Source: Nitzschia sp. DOCU1 (Eukaryota > Bacillariophyta > Bacillariophyceae > Bacillariales > Bacillariaceae). Taken from it: a stretch of 41,534 bases of DNA. Location: assembly GCA_951394045.1 (NCBI GenBank), contig OX596002.1, positions 1 to 41,534 of the forward strand. The letters are read 5' to 3'. Each line of letters opens with the position of its first letter. Position 1 is the first letter of the stretch. Both the position numbers and the translations under genes were made by a program. Below the pieces are notes generated by a model. The model made no database searches, was not told the DNA's origin, and worked only from the letters and a program-made list of their open reading frames with translations. This document shows, one piece after another, positions 1 through 8,118 of the stretch.

Positions 1-73
1 GTTCAAATAGCTCAGTTGGTAGAGCAAAGGACTGAAAATCCTTGTGTCGGCAGTTCGAGTCTGCCTTTGAACA
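1..73 (+). tRNA. trnF: tRNA-Phe (GAA)
   Basis: Cloverleaf with a 7-bp acceptor (gttcaaa/tttgaac), GAA in a 7-nt anticodon loop and a TTCGAGT T-loop. It starts at the first base of the window, consistent with a circular molecule opened at this gene. Confidence 0.95.
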
Positions 74-88
74 TTTTATACTAGAATA

Positions 89-478
89 ATGAAAAATTAT
101 TTGTGGAATATGTTTACCAATATAAAAAATGGCCAAATGGCTAAGAAAAGTGTCATTGTAGGTCCTAAAAAAAACATTTGTGAATCATTCTTAAAAATAT
201 TATGGAATGAAGGTTTTATCTCCGGTTATAGAATCGCTGCTCCAAACAATAAAAATCTAGAAATTTTTCTAAAATATACAAAACACGGTAAACCTGTGAT
301 AAATTCATTAAAGTTTTTGTCAAAGCCAAGTCAACGAGTTTATTATTCTTCTAAACAAATTTGGAAGTTAGATTCGTCTAAAACATTTATAATCTTTTCA
401 ACGAACCGTGGATTAAAATCGATTACTGAATGTAAAAAAAGTAAAATTGGTGGTGAGCCATTAATAATTATAAATTAA
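89..478 (+). CDS. rps8: ribosomal protein S8
   Basis: Small-subunit ribosomal protein S8 of the mitoribosome, 129 residues, the usual length for bacterial-type S8. The N-terminal part carries an ISGYRI stretch typical of the S8 fold, and the C-terminus (residues 105-125) has the conserved NRG-L and GGEPL elements that contact 16S-type rRNA. It opens a ribosomal protein run (rps8-rpl6-rps2-rps4) that keeps the S8-L6 adjacency of the bacterial spc operon. It begins 15 bases after tRNA-Phe, so its 5' end is probably made by tRNA processing. Confidence 0.9.
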   Translation: MKNYLWNMFTNIKNGQMAKKSVIVGPKKNICESFLKILWNEGFISGYRIAAPNNKNLEIFLKYTKHGKPVINSLKFLSKPSQRVYYSSKQIWKLDSSKTFIIFSTNRGLKSITECKKSKIGGEPLIIIN

Positions 479-494
479 TTTTTATTAAAAAATT

Positions 495-1079
495 ATGTTT
501 AGTCCTAACAAGTTTAAAAAGAAATATACTATTAAAATTCCTCAAAATATTAAAGTGTTATATTGTGATAAAAAAAATATGGTGACTTTTATAGGACTGT
601 CTCAAACAAAGTCTTTAAAGTTAAATGTTAAAATTTTTTTAATATCTTCATCAAACATGATTATGGTAACAAATATCCCTGTTTTTGGTGCATCTGCAAC
701 TGATTTTAAAAATATAAAAAAAGTTCAAGGAACTACAGTGGCGAAAATAAAACAAATGCTAATTGAAACGACGTATGTTTTACATCATAAATTAAATTTA
801 GTCGGTGTTGGTTATCGAGTGTTTCCTTATGAACAATTAGATAATCAACTTTATTTTAAATTAGGGTTTAGTCATTTAATCTATTTTAAAGTTTCGGATT
901 CTTTAAAAACGCACTGTCAGAAGTTCACTAAATTATTCATATTTGGTAATAGTTCTTTTGATAACTTAACACAAACTGCAGCTCAAATAAGAGCGTTTAA
1001 ACGTCCTGAACCTTATAAAGGAAAAGGAATTTTATATGACCAAGAAAAAATAACCTTAAAAAAAGGTAAAAAAATTTAA
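495..1079 (+). CDS. rpl6: ribosomal protein L6
   Basis: Large-subunit ribosomal protein L6, 194 residues. The diagnostic signature is near the C-terminus: RPEPYKGKGI (about residues 170-179), which binds 23S-type rRNA. The order S8 then L6 matches the ancestral spc operon. The 16-base gap to rps8 suggests co-transcription. Start is the first ATG in frame. Confidence 0.93.
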   Translation: MFSPNKFKKKYTIKIPQNIKVLYCDKKNMVTFIGLSQTKSLKLNVKIFLISSSNMIMVTNIPVFGASATDFKNIKKVQGTTVAKIKQMLIETTYVLHHKLNLVGVGYRVFPYEQLDNQLYFKLGFSHLIYFKVSDSLKTHCQKFTKLFIFGNSSFDNLTQTAAQIRAFKRPEPYKGKGILYDQEKITLKKGKKI

Positions 1080-1086
1080 TTAATTC

Positions 1087-1701
1087 ATGAAAATAAATAA
1101 ATTTAAATTTAAACAAATCTTAAAATTACATTTACTAAATTCACGAGCATATGAAAATGTTTCACAAACTCCTAATTCAAGTCTTTTAACAGATTTTAAT
1201 TTAACTCAAATTATTAGTGATTTTAAAAAAGCTTTACATATTATTTTTGAGTATCATAAAGCAAATAAACGAATACTATTTGTTGGAGTACCGAAAAAGT
1301 TAGAATTAAAAATCAATAAATCTACACATCATGTAGCGGTTGATCGTAACTTCGAATTACAAGGTGTAATTTCCAACAGTTTAAAGCTATCTAAATTTGC
1401 TAAAAGCGAAAAACAATCTTTTTCTAAGATTTATGTAAAATCATTACTACCAAAGTTGTCAAAAAAACCTGATTTAGTAGTGTTATTGTCACACGAAAAA
1501 AAACAAAATATCATGATGGAAAGCAATATTGCAAAAGTTCCTGTAATAGTTTTCGAATCTGAGAATTCGTCTCTAATAAATTTACCTAATAGTTCTTATA
1601 GTTTAAAAGGCTTTGGGGAGAGTTTAATTTCAATCTCTGAAAGAAGTCTTTTTGTTCTTGGATTAAATTTTCTTTTTAAGCGTTTGAAAAAAAATAACTA
1701 A
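1087..1701 (+). CDS. rps2: ribosomal protein S2
   Basis: Small-subunit protein S2, 204 residues, shorter than bacterial S2 (about 240). The C-terminal half holds the recognisable part: KPDLVVLLSHEK (about residues 127-138) followed by a SNIAKVPVI segment, matching the S2 pattern PDLv-v-d...A..l.IPvI. The N-terminal half is divergent. Seven bases separate it from rpl6. The call rests on the conserved C-terminal pattern and on position between rpl6 and rps4. Confidence 0.82.
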   Translation: MKINKFKFKQILKLHLLNSRAYENVSQTPNSSLLTDFNLTQIISDFKKALHIIFEYHKANKRILFVGVPKKLELKINKSTHHVAVDRNFELQGVISNSLKLSKFAKSEKQSFSKIYVKSLLPKLSKKPDLVVLLSHEKKQNIMMESNIAKVPVIVFESENSSLINLPNSSYSLKGFGESLISISERSLFVLGLNFLFKRLKKNN

Positions 1702-1738
1702 GAGCGAATTTCTAAATAATTATAAATTTTATTAAAGT

Positions 1739-2470
1739 ATGGTACAAAAAAAACGACATAAACCTTTTTATAAGCAATTTTTACGATTAAGAAAAAATAT
1801 TCAAAATCGTCCCAAATTACTTAAATTTAGAAAACAAAAATGGGTTAGGTTTCAACAATATTCAAAAAATCAATTAAAATTTTATAAACGTTTTAAAGTT
1901 AAAGATCAATTTCAACTTTCTGTTTCAAAATTTGCAAGCCGGGGTAATTCTTTTCAAAAAAAGTTTCGAAATAATTTATATGAACGAAAAGTTTTTAGTT
2001 TGTTTTATGGAAAATTAAAAAAGAAGTATTTAAAAACACATATTCGGCAATTTATTACTTCTAAAAGTTCTTCTAATAATTTTATGGATTTTCGTCATCG
2101 AGCTTTAAAACTTTTTGAAAGTCGATTAGATACAGTTTTGTACAGAGCAAATTTTAGTTTAAGTATTAAAAGCGCCGGTCAACTTATATTACATGGCCAT
2201 GTTTTAGTTAATGGAACTCCTGTAAGAACGAAATCTTATGTTTTAAAGGCAAATGATTTAATTGAGATTGCTCATTCGACAAAGTCCAGAAATTTAGTAA
2301 AAAAAAATTTAGATCAAACTAATTTTTGGCCTATACCTCCAAAGCACCTTTTAATTAATTACAAAACATTACAAGTAATATTTATATATACAACTACTTC
2401 TAATTTAATGCCTATTTTTAATCATTATTTAAATATTGATTCTGTAATTACTAATATTCGAAACCATTAA
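1739..2470 (+). CDS. rps4: ribosomal protein S4
   Basis: Small-subunit protein S4, 243 residues, very basic N-terminus. The S4 RNA-binding domain is clear at about residues 122-175: FESRLDTVLYRANFSLS, then SAGQLILHGHVLVNG. It assembles early on the SSU rRNA in bacteria. The gene is followed 19 bases later by tRNA-Asn, whose excision would define the mRNA 3' end. Confidence 0.93.
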   Translation: MVQKKRHKPFYKQFLRLRKNIQNRPKLLKFRKQKWVRFQQYSKNQLKFYKRFKVKDQFQLSVSKFASRGNSFQKKFRNNLYERKVFSLFYGKLKKKYLKTHIRQFITSKSSSNNFMDFRHRALKLFESRLDTVLYRANFSLSIKSAGQLILHGHVLVNGTPVRTKSYVLKANDLIEIAHSTKSRNLVKKNLDQTNFWPIPPKHLLINYKTLQVIFIYTTTSNLMPIFNHYLNIDSVITNIRNH

Positions 2471-2489
2471 ATTGAGTATAAAATCAAAT

Positions 2490-2562
2490 TCTTTAGTAGC
2501 TCAGTCGGTAGAGCAAGTGGCTGTTAACCACCTGGACGTTGGTTCGAGTCCAACCTAGAGAG
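2490..2562 (+). tRNA. trnN: tRNA-Asn (GTT)
   Basis: Acceptor tctttag/ctagaga with one G-U pair, anticodon stem gtgg/ccac around loop CTGTTAA, T-loop TTCGAGT. Lies between rps4 and atp8. Confidence 0.94.
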
Positions 2563-2579
2563 ATACTTATTTTCAACTT

Positions 2580-2801
2580 ATACCACAATTTGATTTTTCT
2601 ACACTATCTGTAGTTTTATTTAGTTCATTAGTGAGTGCAGCTGTTTATTATGCGTTTATTGCATTACGGTTGTTACCAGAAGTGATTACTGTTTTAAAAT
2701 TTAGAACAAAAAAACTTTTTAAGGAGAATTCATTAAATTTAAATTTAGTGTTTTTACCAAATCTTTTCAGCTATGATGTTATAGTTCGAAGAAAAAATTA
2801 A
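2580..2801 (+). CDS. atp8: ATP synthase subunit 8 (ATA start)
   Basis: Membrane subunit 8 of mitochondrial ATP synthase Fo (YMF19 family), 73 residues. The protein begins PQFDF after the initiator, matching the near-universal MPQLD/MPQFD start of Atp8. A membrane segment follows at about residues 9-33 (LVSAAVYYAFIAL), then a basic tail ending VIVRRKN. The frame opens after a TAG inside tRNA-Asn and contains no ATG before the conserved start, so the ATA at 2580 immediately before the proline codon is the best initiator. An RNA-edited start is the alternative. It ends with TAA at 2799-2801. Confidence 0.85.
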   Translation: MPQFDFSTLSVVLFSSLVSAAVYYAFIALRLLPEVITVLKFRTKKLFKENSLNLNLVFLPNLFSYDVIVRRKN

Positions 2802-2841
2802 TTTTATACTTTTATACCTGAATGTGAAAAGTATAAATGAG

Positions 2842-2914
2842 GGGGATATAACTCAATTGGTAGAGTGTATGCTTTGCAAGCATAAAGTTATCGGTTCGAT
2901 CCCGATTATCTCCA
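2842..2914 (+). tRNA. trnA: tRNA-Ala (TGC)
   Basis: Acceptor ggggata/tatctcc, anticodon loop TTTGCAA giving TGC, canonical T-arm. First of three clustered tRNAs after atp8. Confidence 0.95.
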
Positions 2915-2915
2915 T

Positions 2916-2999
2916 GCTCGTTTGGTGGAATTGGTAGACACGTCAGACTTAAAATCTGATTCTATTATTGGAGTATCGGTTCAAGTCCGGTAACGAGTA
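2916..2999 (+). tRNA. trnL: tRNA-Leu (TAA)
   Basis: Class II tRNA of 84 bases with a long variable arm; anticodon loop CTTAAAA gives TAA; T-loop TTCAAGT. Confidence 0.94.
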
Positions 3000-3064
3000 T
3001 AATTATAGTTTAAAATTCGTTTTTTTAGCTAACTAAGTTATTTTAACAATCAGTAATTTTAAAA

Positions 3065-3147
3065 GCCAAAATGATGAAATTGGTAGACATGCTAGGTTTA
3101 GGTTCTAGTTCTTTTTAAGAGTAGGGGTTCAAGTCCCCTTTTTGGTA
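3065..3147 (+). tRNA. trnL: tRNA-Leu (TAG)
   Basis: Class II tRNA of 83 bases; acceptor gccaaaa/ttttggt, anticodon loop TTTAGGT gives TAG, long variable arm, T-loop TTCAAGT. It abuts rps12, whose ATG is six bases further. Confidence 0.93.
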
Positions 3148-3153
3148 GTAAAT

Positions 3154-3540
3154 ATGGTTACAATAAATCAACTTTGTAAAAAGCAAAAAAGCCGAAAAAA
3201 GAAAAGAAAGTTAAATAAGGTTCCTGCATTGGATAAGTGTCCTCAAAAAAAAGGTATTTGTACTAAACTAGTTTTGCGGACTCCTAAAAAACCCAATTCT
3301 GCTCTGAGAAAAATTGTAAAACTAAGACTCAGCAATAATAAAATGGTATATGCTTATATACCCGGAGAAGGTCATAATTTACAGGCTTATTCTACAGTGA
3401 TTATAAGAGGTGGGCGAGTAAAAGATTTACCGGGAATAAAATATCATTTAGTAAGAGGAAAATTAGATTTTTCAGGGTTAGCTTCTCGAAAAACGTCTCG
3501 TTCTAAATATGGTACAAAAAAAGTTAAAAAATATGTATGA
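3154..3540 (+). CDS. rps12: ribosomal protein S12
   Basis: Decoding-centre protein S12, 128 residues. Conserved segments are visible: VTINQL at the start, [17 protein letters not shown] (about residues 47-63) and PGEGHNL followed by [17 protein letters not shown] (about 70-100). The ATG at 3154 is chosen over an upstream TTG at 3142 because the TTG lies inside tRNA-Leu and family members begin (M)xTINQL. It ends with TGA overlapping the rps7 start (ATGA), so the stop codon shows TGA is not tryptophan here. Confidence 0.95.
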   Translation: MVTINQLCKKQKSRKKKRKLNKVPALDKCPQKKGICTKLVLRTPKKPNSALRKIVKLRLSNNKMVYAYIPGEGHNLQAYSTVIIRGGRVKDLPGIKYHLVRGKLDFSGLASRKTSRSKYGTKKVKKYV

Positions 3541-4001
3541 GTAAATCTTTAAATAATGTAAAGACTTTTAATTTAAAAACAAAAATCATTAACATATTAA
3601 TGATAAGCGGTAAAAAAAACACGGGAGAAAAAATTCTATTAAAATTTGCAAAAAAACTTCAAAAATCCAGTAACAAACATTTTAAAAGGCTTGTTCAATT
3701 CGCAATAATTAATTCAACTCCAACATTTAAATTGAATGAACAGATAGTTAAAAAGGGAAAAAGAAAAACGGTAAAAAGTACCCCTTCATTTATAACTACA
3801 GATTTGCTTCGGATTATGACGGCTTTAAAATTATTAAAGCGTGCAGTGGAAAAGAATAAAAACTCAAATAAATTTTATGAGAATTTTGTCAATGAAATTT
3901 TAATGGCTTCTAATCTAAAAGGATTATCGGTTGATAAAAAGACTGAATTACAAAAACAAGTTTTAGTTAATAAACGATATCTATCAAAGTTTCGTTGGTA
4001 A
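3537..4001 (+). CDS. rps7: ribosomal protein S7
   Basis: Small-subunit head protein S7, 154 residues. It keeps the S12-S7 order of the bacterial str operon and overlaps rps12 by four bases (ATGA), implying translational coupling or at least one mRNA. The family pattern is seen in [16 protein letters not shown] near the N-terminus and in the C-terminal NEILMASN segment; the ending RYLSKFRW also fits S7. Confidence 0.88.
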   Translation: MSKSLNNVKTFNLKTKIINILMISGKKNTGEKILLKFAKKLQKSSNKHFKRLVQFAIINSTPTFKLNEQIVKKGKRKTVKSTPSFITTDLLRIMTALKLLKRAVEKNKNSNKFYENFVNEILMASNLKGLSVDKKTELQKQVLVNKRYLSKFRW

Positions 4002-4004
4002 GTT

Positions 4005-4078
4005 TACGTTTAATAGGACTTGAACCTATAACCTTTGGGACCGAAATCCAACGCTCTATCCAATTGAGCTATAAACGC
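4005..4078 (-). tRNA. trnR: tRNA-Arg (TCG)
   Basis: Read on the - strand: acceptor gcgttta/taaacgt, D-arm with TTGGAT loop, anticodon loop TTTCGGT giving TCG, T-loop TTCAAGT. One A-C mismatch closes the anticodon stem. It is an isolated - strand gene inside the + strand ribosomal cluster. Confidence 0.9.
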
Positions 4079-4107
4079 AAAAACATATTTTAATAAAATT
4101 GTATTAA

Positions 4108-4488
4108 ATGATTCAACAAGAAACTATTTTAAAAGTAGCGGATAATTCCGGGGCAAAAATTGTTAAATGTATTAAAGTTTTAGGTGGGTTCAAAAAAAGA
4201 TATGCTAATCTAGGAGATATAATTGTAGTTTCTGTTCAACAGTTAAGAAATAAATCAAAAAGTACTTCAAAAGTTTTAAAAGGAGGTGTTTTTCGGGCTC
4301 TTATTGTTAGAACTAAAAAACGATATAAAAAACGGGACGGCTCATTATTCTTATTAGAAGAAAACGCTGTCGCTTTAATTAATAAGCAAGGAAATCCTAT
4401 TGGCACACGAATTTTAGGACCAATACCAAAAACATTGAAGAAAAAAAAATTTATGAAATTTGTTAGCCTTTCAATAGGTTTAATTTAA
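4108..4488 (+). CDS. rpl14: ribosomal protein L14
   Basis: Large-subunit protein L14, 126 residues, normal length. The N-terminus IQQETILKVADNSGAK (residues 2-17) and the later GNPIGTRILGPI segment (about 100-111) are textbook L14 signatures. It sits before rpl5, the ancestral spc order with rpl24 lost in between. Confidence 0.95.
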   Translation: MIQQETILKVADNSGAKIVKCIKVLGGFKKRYANLGDIIVVSVQQLRNKSKSTSKVLKGGVFRALIVRTKKRYKKRDGSLFLLEENAVALINKQGNPIGTRILGPIPKTLKKKKFMKFVSLSIGLI

Positions 4489-4514
4489 TTACTAAGTAAA
4501 TTCTTAGAAAAGAC

Positions 4515-5054
4515 ATGAATGTTTTAGAAAATTATTATAAGAAAATAATCCGTCGTGATTTAATAAATAAGTTTTCATATACTCATTTAGATGAGATACC
4601 ACAGTTAAAAAAAATTATTCTGAATTTTGGATGTAATAATTCGGACATTAAAAGTATTGCTTCTGCTCTTCTGTCTTTAGAATTGATAACAACTCAACGA
4701 GGGTCTCTAGTTAAATCCAAGCGTTCGAATGTTTTATTAAAAATTCGAAAGGGTAATCCAGTAGGGTGTATTGTAGTTTTACGAAAGACTAAAATGTATC
4801 ACTTTCTTTTTAAACTTTTATCTGAAGTTTTTCCAAACTTGAAATCTTTTACAGGTATTAGTATTTCAAAAAGATTAGGAAAAACAAGTTTTTCATTTAC
4901 ATTAAAAGATCTTATTAATTTCAAAGAGTTAGAAAAACAGTTTTATTTATTTATCAATTTACCTCCATTAAATATAACATTAATAACAAACACAAAAACG
5001 AAAAAAGAATTGTTGTATTTGTTACAGTCATTTAAGTTAGCTTTAGTATTTTAA
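4515..5054 (+). CDS. rpl5: ribosomal protein L5
   Basis: Large-subunit protein L5, 179 residues, the bacterial length. Conserved parts: IPQLKKIILNFGC (about residues 28-40), GNPVGCIVVLRK (about 80-91) and the Phe/Gly-rich GISISKRLGKTSFSF (about 114-128). It contacts 5S rRNA in bacteria; no 5S gene was recognised in this window. Followed by three + strand tRNAs. Confidence 0.92.
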   Translation: MNVLENYYKKIIRRDLINKFSYTHLDEIPQLKKIILNFGCNNSDIKSIASALLSLELITTQRGSLVKSKRSNVLLKIRKGNPVGCIVVLRKTKMYHFLFKLLSEVFPNLKSFTGISISKRLGKTSFSFTLKDLINFKELEKQFYLFINLPPLNITLITNTKTKKELLYLLQSFKLALVF

Positions 5055-5062
5055 CTAGTTAA

Positions 5063-5135
5063 GCAATTGTAACTCAATTGGTAGAGTGTAACCTTGCCAA
5101 GGTTAAAGCTAAGGGTTCGAGCCCCTTCAGTTGCT
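5063..5135 (+). tRNA. trnG: tRNA-Gly (GCC)
   Basis: Acceptor gcaattg/cagttgc, anticodon stem taacc/ggtta with loop TTGCCAA giving GCC. It is the only glycine tRNA seen in the window. Confidence 0.94.
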
Positions 5136-5150
5136 AACTTAAGTTACCCT

Positions 5151-5236
5151 GGATAGATGGCTGAGTGGTCGAAGGCGGCAGTTTTGAAAACTGTTGTATT
5201 TAAAAGATACCGTGGGTTCGAATCCCACTCTGTCCT
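5151..5236 (+). tRNA. trnS: tRNA-Ser (TGA)
   Basis: Class II tRNA of about 86 bases; acceptor ggataga/tctgtcc, anticodon loop TTTGAAA gives TGA, long variable arm, T-loop TTCGAAT. Confidence 0.94.
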
Positions 5237-5255
5237 ATAAACTTTTTTAGCGTAT

Positions 5256-5327
5256 GGCTAAATAACATAATCGGTAATGTGCGAGATTGCAAATCTTAAA
5301 ATACTGGTTCAAGTCCGGTTTTAGCCT
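5256..5327 (+). tRNA. trnC: tRNA-Cys (GCA)
   Basis: Acceptor ggctaaa/tttagcc, anticodon loop TTGCAAA giving GCA, T-loop TTCAAGT. Ends eight bases before nad1. Confidence 0.94.
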
Positions 5328-5335
5328 TAAAAAAC

Positions 5336-6325
5336 GTGATATTTACAATAATTATAAGTCTTTTAAAAATTCTTAGTATTACTATCCCAATGTTACTCGC
5401 AGTTGCGTATTTTACCGTATCTGAACGAAAAATTATGGGAGCTATCCAACGACGAAGAGGTCCTAATGTTATAGGATTTATTGGTTTATTACAAGCTTTA
5501 GCCGATGGATTAAAATTATTTGTAAAAGAAACTACTTTACCAAGTAACTCGAATCTTGCAATATTTATTTTAGCACCTGTACTTTCATTTTTACTTAGTG
5601 TTATTGCATGGGCTGTTATTCCTTTTACTCATAAAGTTGTGCTTGCAGATATTAATCTGGGTATATTATATTTGTTTGCAGTTTCATCAATGAATGTTTA
5701 TGGAATTGTTTTAGCAGGATGGGCAAGTAACTCAAAATATGCTTTTTTAGGTGCTTTACGGTCTGCGGCACAAATGATTTCGTATGAGATTTCTATAGGT
5801 TTTATTATTTTAAGTATTGCGGTATGTGTAGGATCTTTAAATTTAAGTAAAATTGTACTGGCTCAACAAGAAGTTTGGTTAATCGTCCCACTTTTTCCGT
5901 TATTTGTTATGTTTTATATTTCAATGTTGGCAGAAACAAATCGACAGCCTTTTGATCTTCCAGAAGCTGAATCAGAATTAGTTTCTGGTTATAATGTTGA
6001 ATACTCAGCAATGACTTTTGCTTTATTTTTTTTAGCAGAATATTCGAATATGTTACTTATGAGTTCTTTATCAGCAATTTTATTTTTAGGAGGTTGGCTT
6101 CCACTATTTAATATTTTTCCATTATATTTTATACCTGGAAGTTTTTGGTTCTCGATAAAAGTTTGTATGGGTGCTGTGTTTTTTATACTTACACGAGCTA
6201 CACTTCCCAGATATCGGTATGACCAATTAATGTATTTGGGTTGGAAATGTTTTTTACCTTTTGCTATCGGTTATTTAATGTTTACAATTGGTATCTTAGT
6301 TAGTTTTAATTGGTTACCATATTAA
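5336..6325 (+). CDS. nad1: NADH dehydrogenase subunit 1 (GTG or ATA start)
   Basis: Core membrane subunit ND1 of complex I, at the quinone entry site, 329 residues with about eight membrane helices. The family motif [17 protein letters not shown] is at about residues 29-45, and the loop segment [19 protein letters not shown] at about 199-217 is a complex I signature. There is no ATG in frame before the conserved N-terminus. GTG at 5336, or ATA at 5339, must initiate. The last 20 bases overlap the convergent tatC gene. Confidence 0.94.
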   Translation: MIFTIIISLLKILSITIPMLLAVAYFTVSERKIMGAIQRRRGPNVIGFIGLLQALADGLKLFVKETTLPSNSNLAIFILAPVLSFLLSVIAWAVIPFTHKVVLADINLGILYLFAVSSMNVYGIVLAGWASNSKYAFLGALRSAAQMISYEISIGFIILSIAVCVGSLNLSKIVLAQQEVWLIVPLFPLFVMFYISMLAETNRQPFDLPEAESELVSGYNVEYSAMTFALFFLAEYSNMLLMSSLSAILFLGGWLPLFNIFPLYFIPGSFWFSIKVCMGAVFFILTRATLPRYRYDQLMYLGWKCFLPFAIGYLMFTIGILVSFNWLPY

Positions 6326-7049
6326 GTTTTATTTCTCTTAATAATATTAAGAATTCATATAGTAAAACTAGAACAATACTTATAGATATTTGACTAAAGA
6401 TATCAGGTGGTGTTATGATCGTAGAAAAAACTACGAATATTAAATAAAAAAGTTTTCTAAAGGTTTTGGTTTTTTTTAATTTTTCACTTAAATTAGTTAA
6501 CGTAATAACAAGGATTGCTAAAAATTGACAATTAACCAAACAAACATAATAAAGGCTTACAAAATACTGTAAGTATTCACTTAATTTAGCTTCAAAAAAA
6601 AGATTAATAGATTGAGAATTAGTAACATTTTCTTGAAAACTCAAAAAAAAGTTCCAACTAAAAGGAACAATAATATTGAGTAGTAAAAAAGAAGAAAATA
6701 GCCACGTTATGATAAAAATTTGAAATGCTAATTTTAGTTTTGTAAATTCAAATTGATAAAGTCCTAATGCTAGGAACATAAGCACTTGATATATTAGTGT
6801 TATGATAGCAATTTGATTAGCAATAAATAATACCAATTCAAAATATACATAAAAAATTTCAGTTACGTTTGTAAAAATAAAGTAAGGTTTATTGTTTAAT
6901 TTAAGAAACGAGTCATTTGAATTTACTAATATAAATAAGATTATTTCTTTATAATAATAGCAGATGTTTAAGCAAAATAACCAAGCGAAAATTACAATTA
7001 AACTTCTATTTTTAATTTCTTGATAGTATTTATAATAGTTATAAGTCAT
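6306..7049 (-). CDS. tatC: Sec-independent translocase TatC
   Basis: TatC (also called mttB or ymf16), the multi-helix inner-membrane core of the twin-arginine translocase, which in mitochondria is thought to help assemble folded redox proteins. 247 residues, six hydrophobic segments. Family features: a short N-terminal EIKNR segment, [12 protein letters not shown] (about residues 59-71), and the loop before the last helices with TPPDIFSQ (about 213-220). It overlaps nad1 tail-to-tail by 20 bases and lies downstream of tatA on the same strand with trnW between them on the other strand. Confidence 0.92.
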   Translation of the reverse strand: MTYNYYKYYQEIKNRSLIVIFAWLFCLNICYYYKEIILFILVNSNDSFLKLNNKPYFIFTNVTEIFYVYFELVLFIANQIAIITLIYQVLMFLALGLYQFEFTKLKLAFQIFIITWLFSSFLLLNIIVPFSWNFFLSFQENVTNSQSINLFFEAKLSEYLQYFVSLYYVCLVNCQFLAILVITLTNLSEKLKKTKTFRKLFYLIFVVFSTIITPPDIFSQISISIVLVLLYEFLILLREIKLNMVTN

Positions 7050-7075
7050 TTTTTTTACGTTTATTTAATGAAAAA

Positions 7076-7148
7076 AGGGAAATAGCTCAGTTGGTAGAGC
7101 AGCGGTTTCCAAAACCGAAGGGCAGGGGTTCAAGTCCCTTTTTTCCTG
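7076..7148 (+). tRNA. trnW: tRNA-Trp (CCA)
   Basis: Acceptor agggaaa/ttttcct, anticodon stem and loop TTCCAAA giving CCA, T-loop TTCAAGT. CCA reads only TGG, consistent with TGA as a stop. Its 3' 19 bases overlap the antisense 3' end of tatA. Confidence 0.94.
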
Positions 7149-7279
7149 TTTTTTTCTTGAAAAAAATTATTAATTTGTTTGAGTAAGATTACTAGCTTTT
7201 TTTTTGTGCTCTGAAAATCACCGAACAACAAAAAAACCAATAAAAGTACAATGATAATTTGTCCTATACTTATTCTCAT
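7130..7279 (-). CDS. tatA: Sec-independent translocase TatA
   Basis: A 49-residue ORF not obvious by length. It has the TatA architecture: a short N-terminus ISIGQ, one transmembrane helix (IIIVLLLVFLLF, about residues 8-19), the FG hinge (residues 19-20), then an amphipathic lysine-rich helix (STKKKLVILLKQINNFFQEK). TatA normally begins with a G-x-x-E/Q-L/I helix entry and the LLLFG hinge; Q at position 7 fits. It reads toward tatC on the same strand, and tatA-tatC linkage is the ancestral arrangement. Start ATG is at 7279-7277, stop TGA at 7132-7130, inside the antisense trnW. TatA alternatives are other single-helix peptides, but the hinge plus context make TatA most likely. Confidence 0.84.
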   Translation of the reverse strand: MRISIGQIIIVLLLVFLLFGDFQSTKKKLVILLKQINNFFQEKNRKKGT

Positions 7280-7300
7280 ATAAAAATGTTTTTAAATTTT

Positions 7301-7373
7301 AGGCCTATAGTTCAGTTGGTAGAACGCGCTGCTCATAACGGCTTTGTCGTAGGTTCAAATCCTGCTGGGCCTA
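7301..7373 (+). tRNA. trnI: tRNA-Ile (CAT, probably lysidine-modified)
   Basis: Acceptor aggccta/tgggcct, anticodon loop CTCATAA giving CAT. Three CAT tRNAs exist in the window. This one, with GCTCATAACGG and a GTCGTAGGTTCAAAT T-arm, resembles the organelle/bacterial isoleucine tRNA that reads ATA after C34 is changed to lysidine. ATA codons are common here, so such a tRNA is expected. Elongator Met is the alternative. Confidence 0.8.
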
Positions 7374-7391
7374 TAATTACTTTCAGTTATT

Positions 7392-7865
7392 ATGGATTTT
7401 AATTTTAAAACCTATCAAATTATAAAGTTAAAAAAATACTTTAAAAAAAATGGTCTTTTTTTTTTGTTTCATTCAGCAAAACTAAATTTAACAAAATGGA
7501 CCTCTACGGAACAAAACTTAAAAAAGTTAAATCTGAATTATTATAAACCTTTAAATAAAACAACGGTAAAAACTTTTAAAAAGTCGATTTATAAAAATTT
7601 TAGTTCTAATATAGCAGGATTTATTCTTTTGATTAATTCTACCTATAAAACAGCAGAGTTAAATTTGTCATCAATAATTAAAAGTTTAAAACCGTCATTT
7701 ACTTTAGTCTCTGTAAAATTAAATAATAAAGTTTATTCAACAACCCAGTTAAAAGGTTTACATACTCTATCTTATAACAAAAATATTTTTAATTTGTATA
7801 AAGTGCTGGATAAACAATTAAAAACTAGTTATATTTTAACTAATAAAAAGAAAATTTCGAAATAA
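7392..7865 (+). CDS. rpl10: probable ribosomal protein L10
   Basis: A 157-residue lysine-rich protein without membrane segments. Residues 12-45 (KLKKYFKKNGLFFLFHSAKL then a TKW and EQNLKKLNL) resemble the N-terminal pattern of organelle L10, where a short FxxCH/FH strand is followed by W and a helix that leads to a small N-x-x segment. L10 anchors the L7/L12 stalk. The similarity is weak and the C-terminal half is not recognisable, so it could be an unrelated ORF. The end overlaps antisense tRNA-Pro by nine bases. Length fits L10 (about 160-170). Confidence 0.5.
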   Translation: MDFNFKTYQIIKLKKYFKKNGLFFLFHSAKLNLTKWTSTEQNLKKLNLNYYKPLNKTTVKTFKKSIYKNFSSNIAGFILLINSTYKTAELNLSSIIKSLKPSFTLVSVKLNNKVYSTTQLKGLHTLSYNKNIFNLYKVLDKQLKTSYILTNKKKISK

Positions 7866-7929
7866 TGTGATTTGAACACATGACCTCCTGTTCCCAAAAC
7901 AGGCGCGCTACCGACTGCGCTATATTTCG
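7857..7929 (-). tRNA. trnP: tRNA-Pro (TGG)
   Basis: Read on - strand: acceptor cgaaata/tatttcg, anticodon stem cctgt/acagg with loop TTTGGGA giving TGG, T-loop TTCAAAT. The 3' end overlaps the antisense rpl10-like ORF. Confidence 0.94.
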
Positions 7930-8011
7930 ATTATTGGGAATAAACTTTTTGTATTGGTTTTTATTTTCTTGAAGATAATATGAAAATATTTTTTAGAAAT
8001 CAAATCTTATT

Positions 8012-8094
8012 AGGAGAAAGTAGGATTCGAACCTACGATGAGAAAACTCAATAGATTTACAGTCTACCGCTTTAAACCCCTCAGCCATTTCTCC
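8012..8094 (-). tRNA. trnY: tRNA-Tyr (GTA)
   Basis: Class II tRNA on - strand; acceptor ggagaaa/tttctcc, anticodon loop CTGTAAA giving GTA, long variable arm, T-loop TTCGAAT. Confidence 0.94.
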
Positions 8095-8096
8095 AG

Positions 8097-8118
8097 AATA
8101 GATAATTCATTATCTATT
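8097..8118 (-). terminator. hairpin at the rps11 3' end
   Basis: Perfect 9-bp inverted repeat (aatagataa/ttatctatt) with a 4-base loop, spanning the rps11 stop codon and ending just before tRNA-Tyr on the - strand. It could protect or define the mRNA 3' end. The role is inferred. Confidence 0.4.

Noticed and set aside
3142..3153. Upstream TTG start for rps12.
   Set aside because: It lies within tRNA-Leu(TAG), and the ATG at 3154 gives the family N-terminus.
3537..3540. TGA as a tryptophan codon, as in some centric diatoms.
   Set aside because: rps12, tatA and the intron 3 ORF end at TGA, conserved tryptophans are TGG, and the Trp tRNA has CCA.
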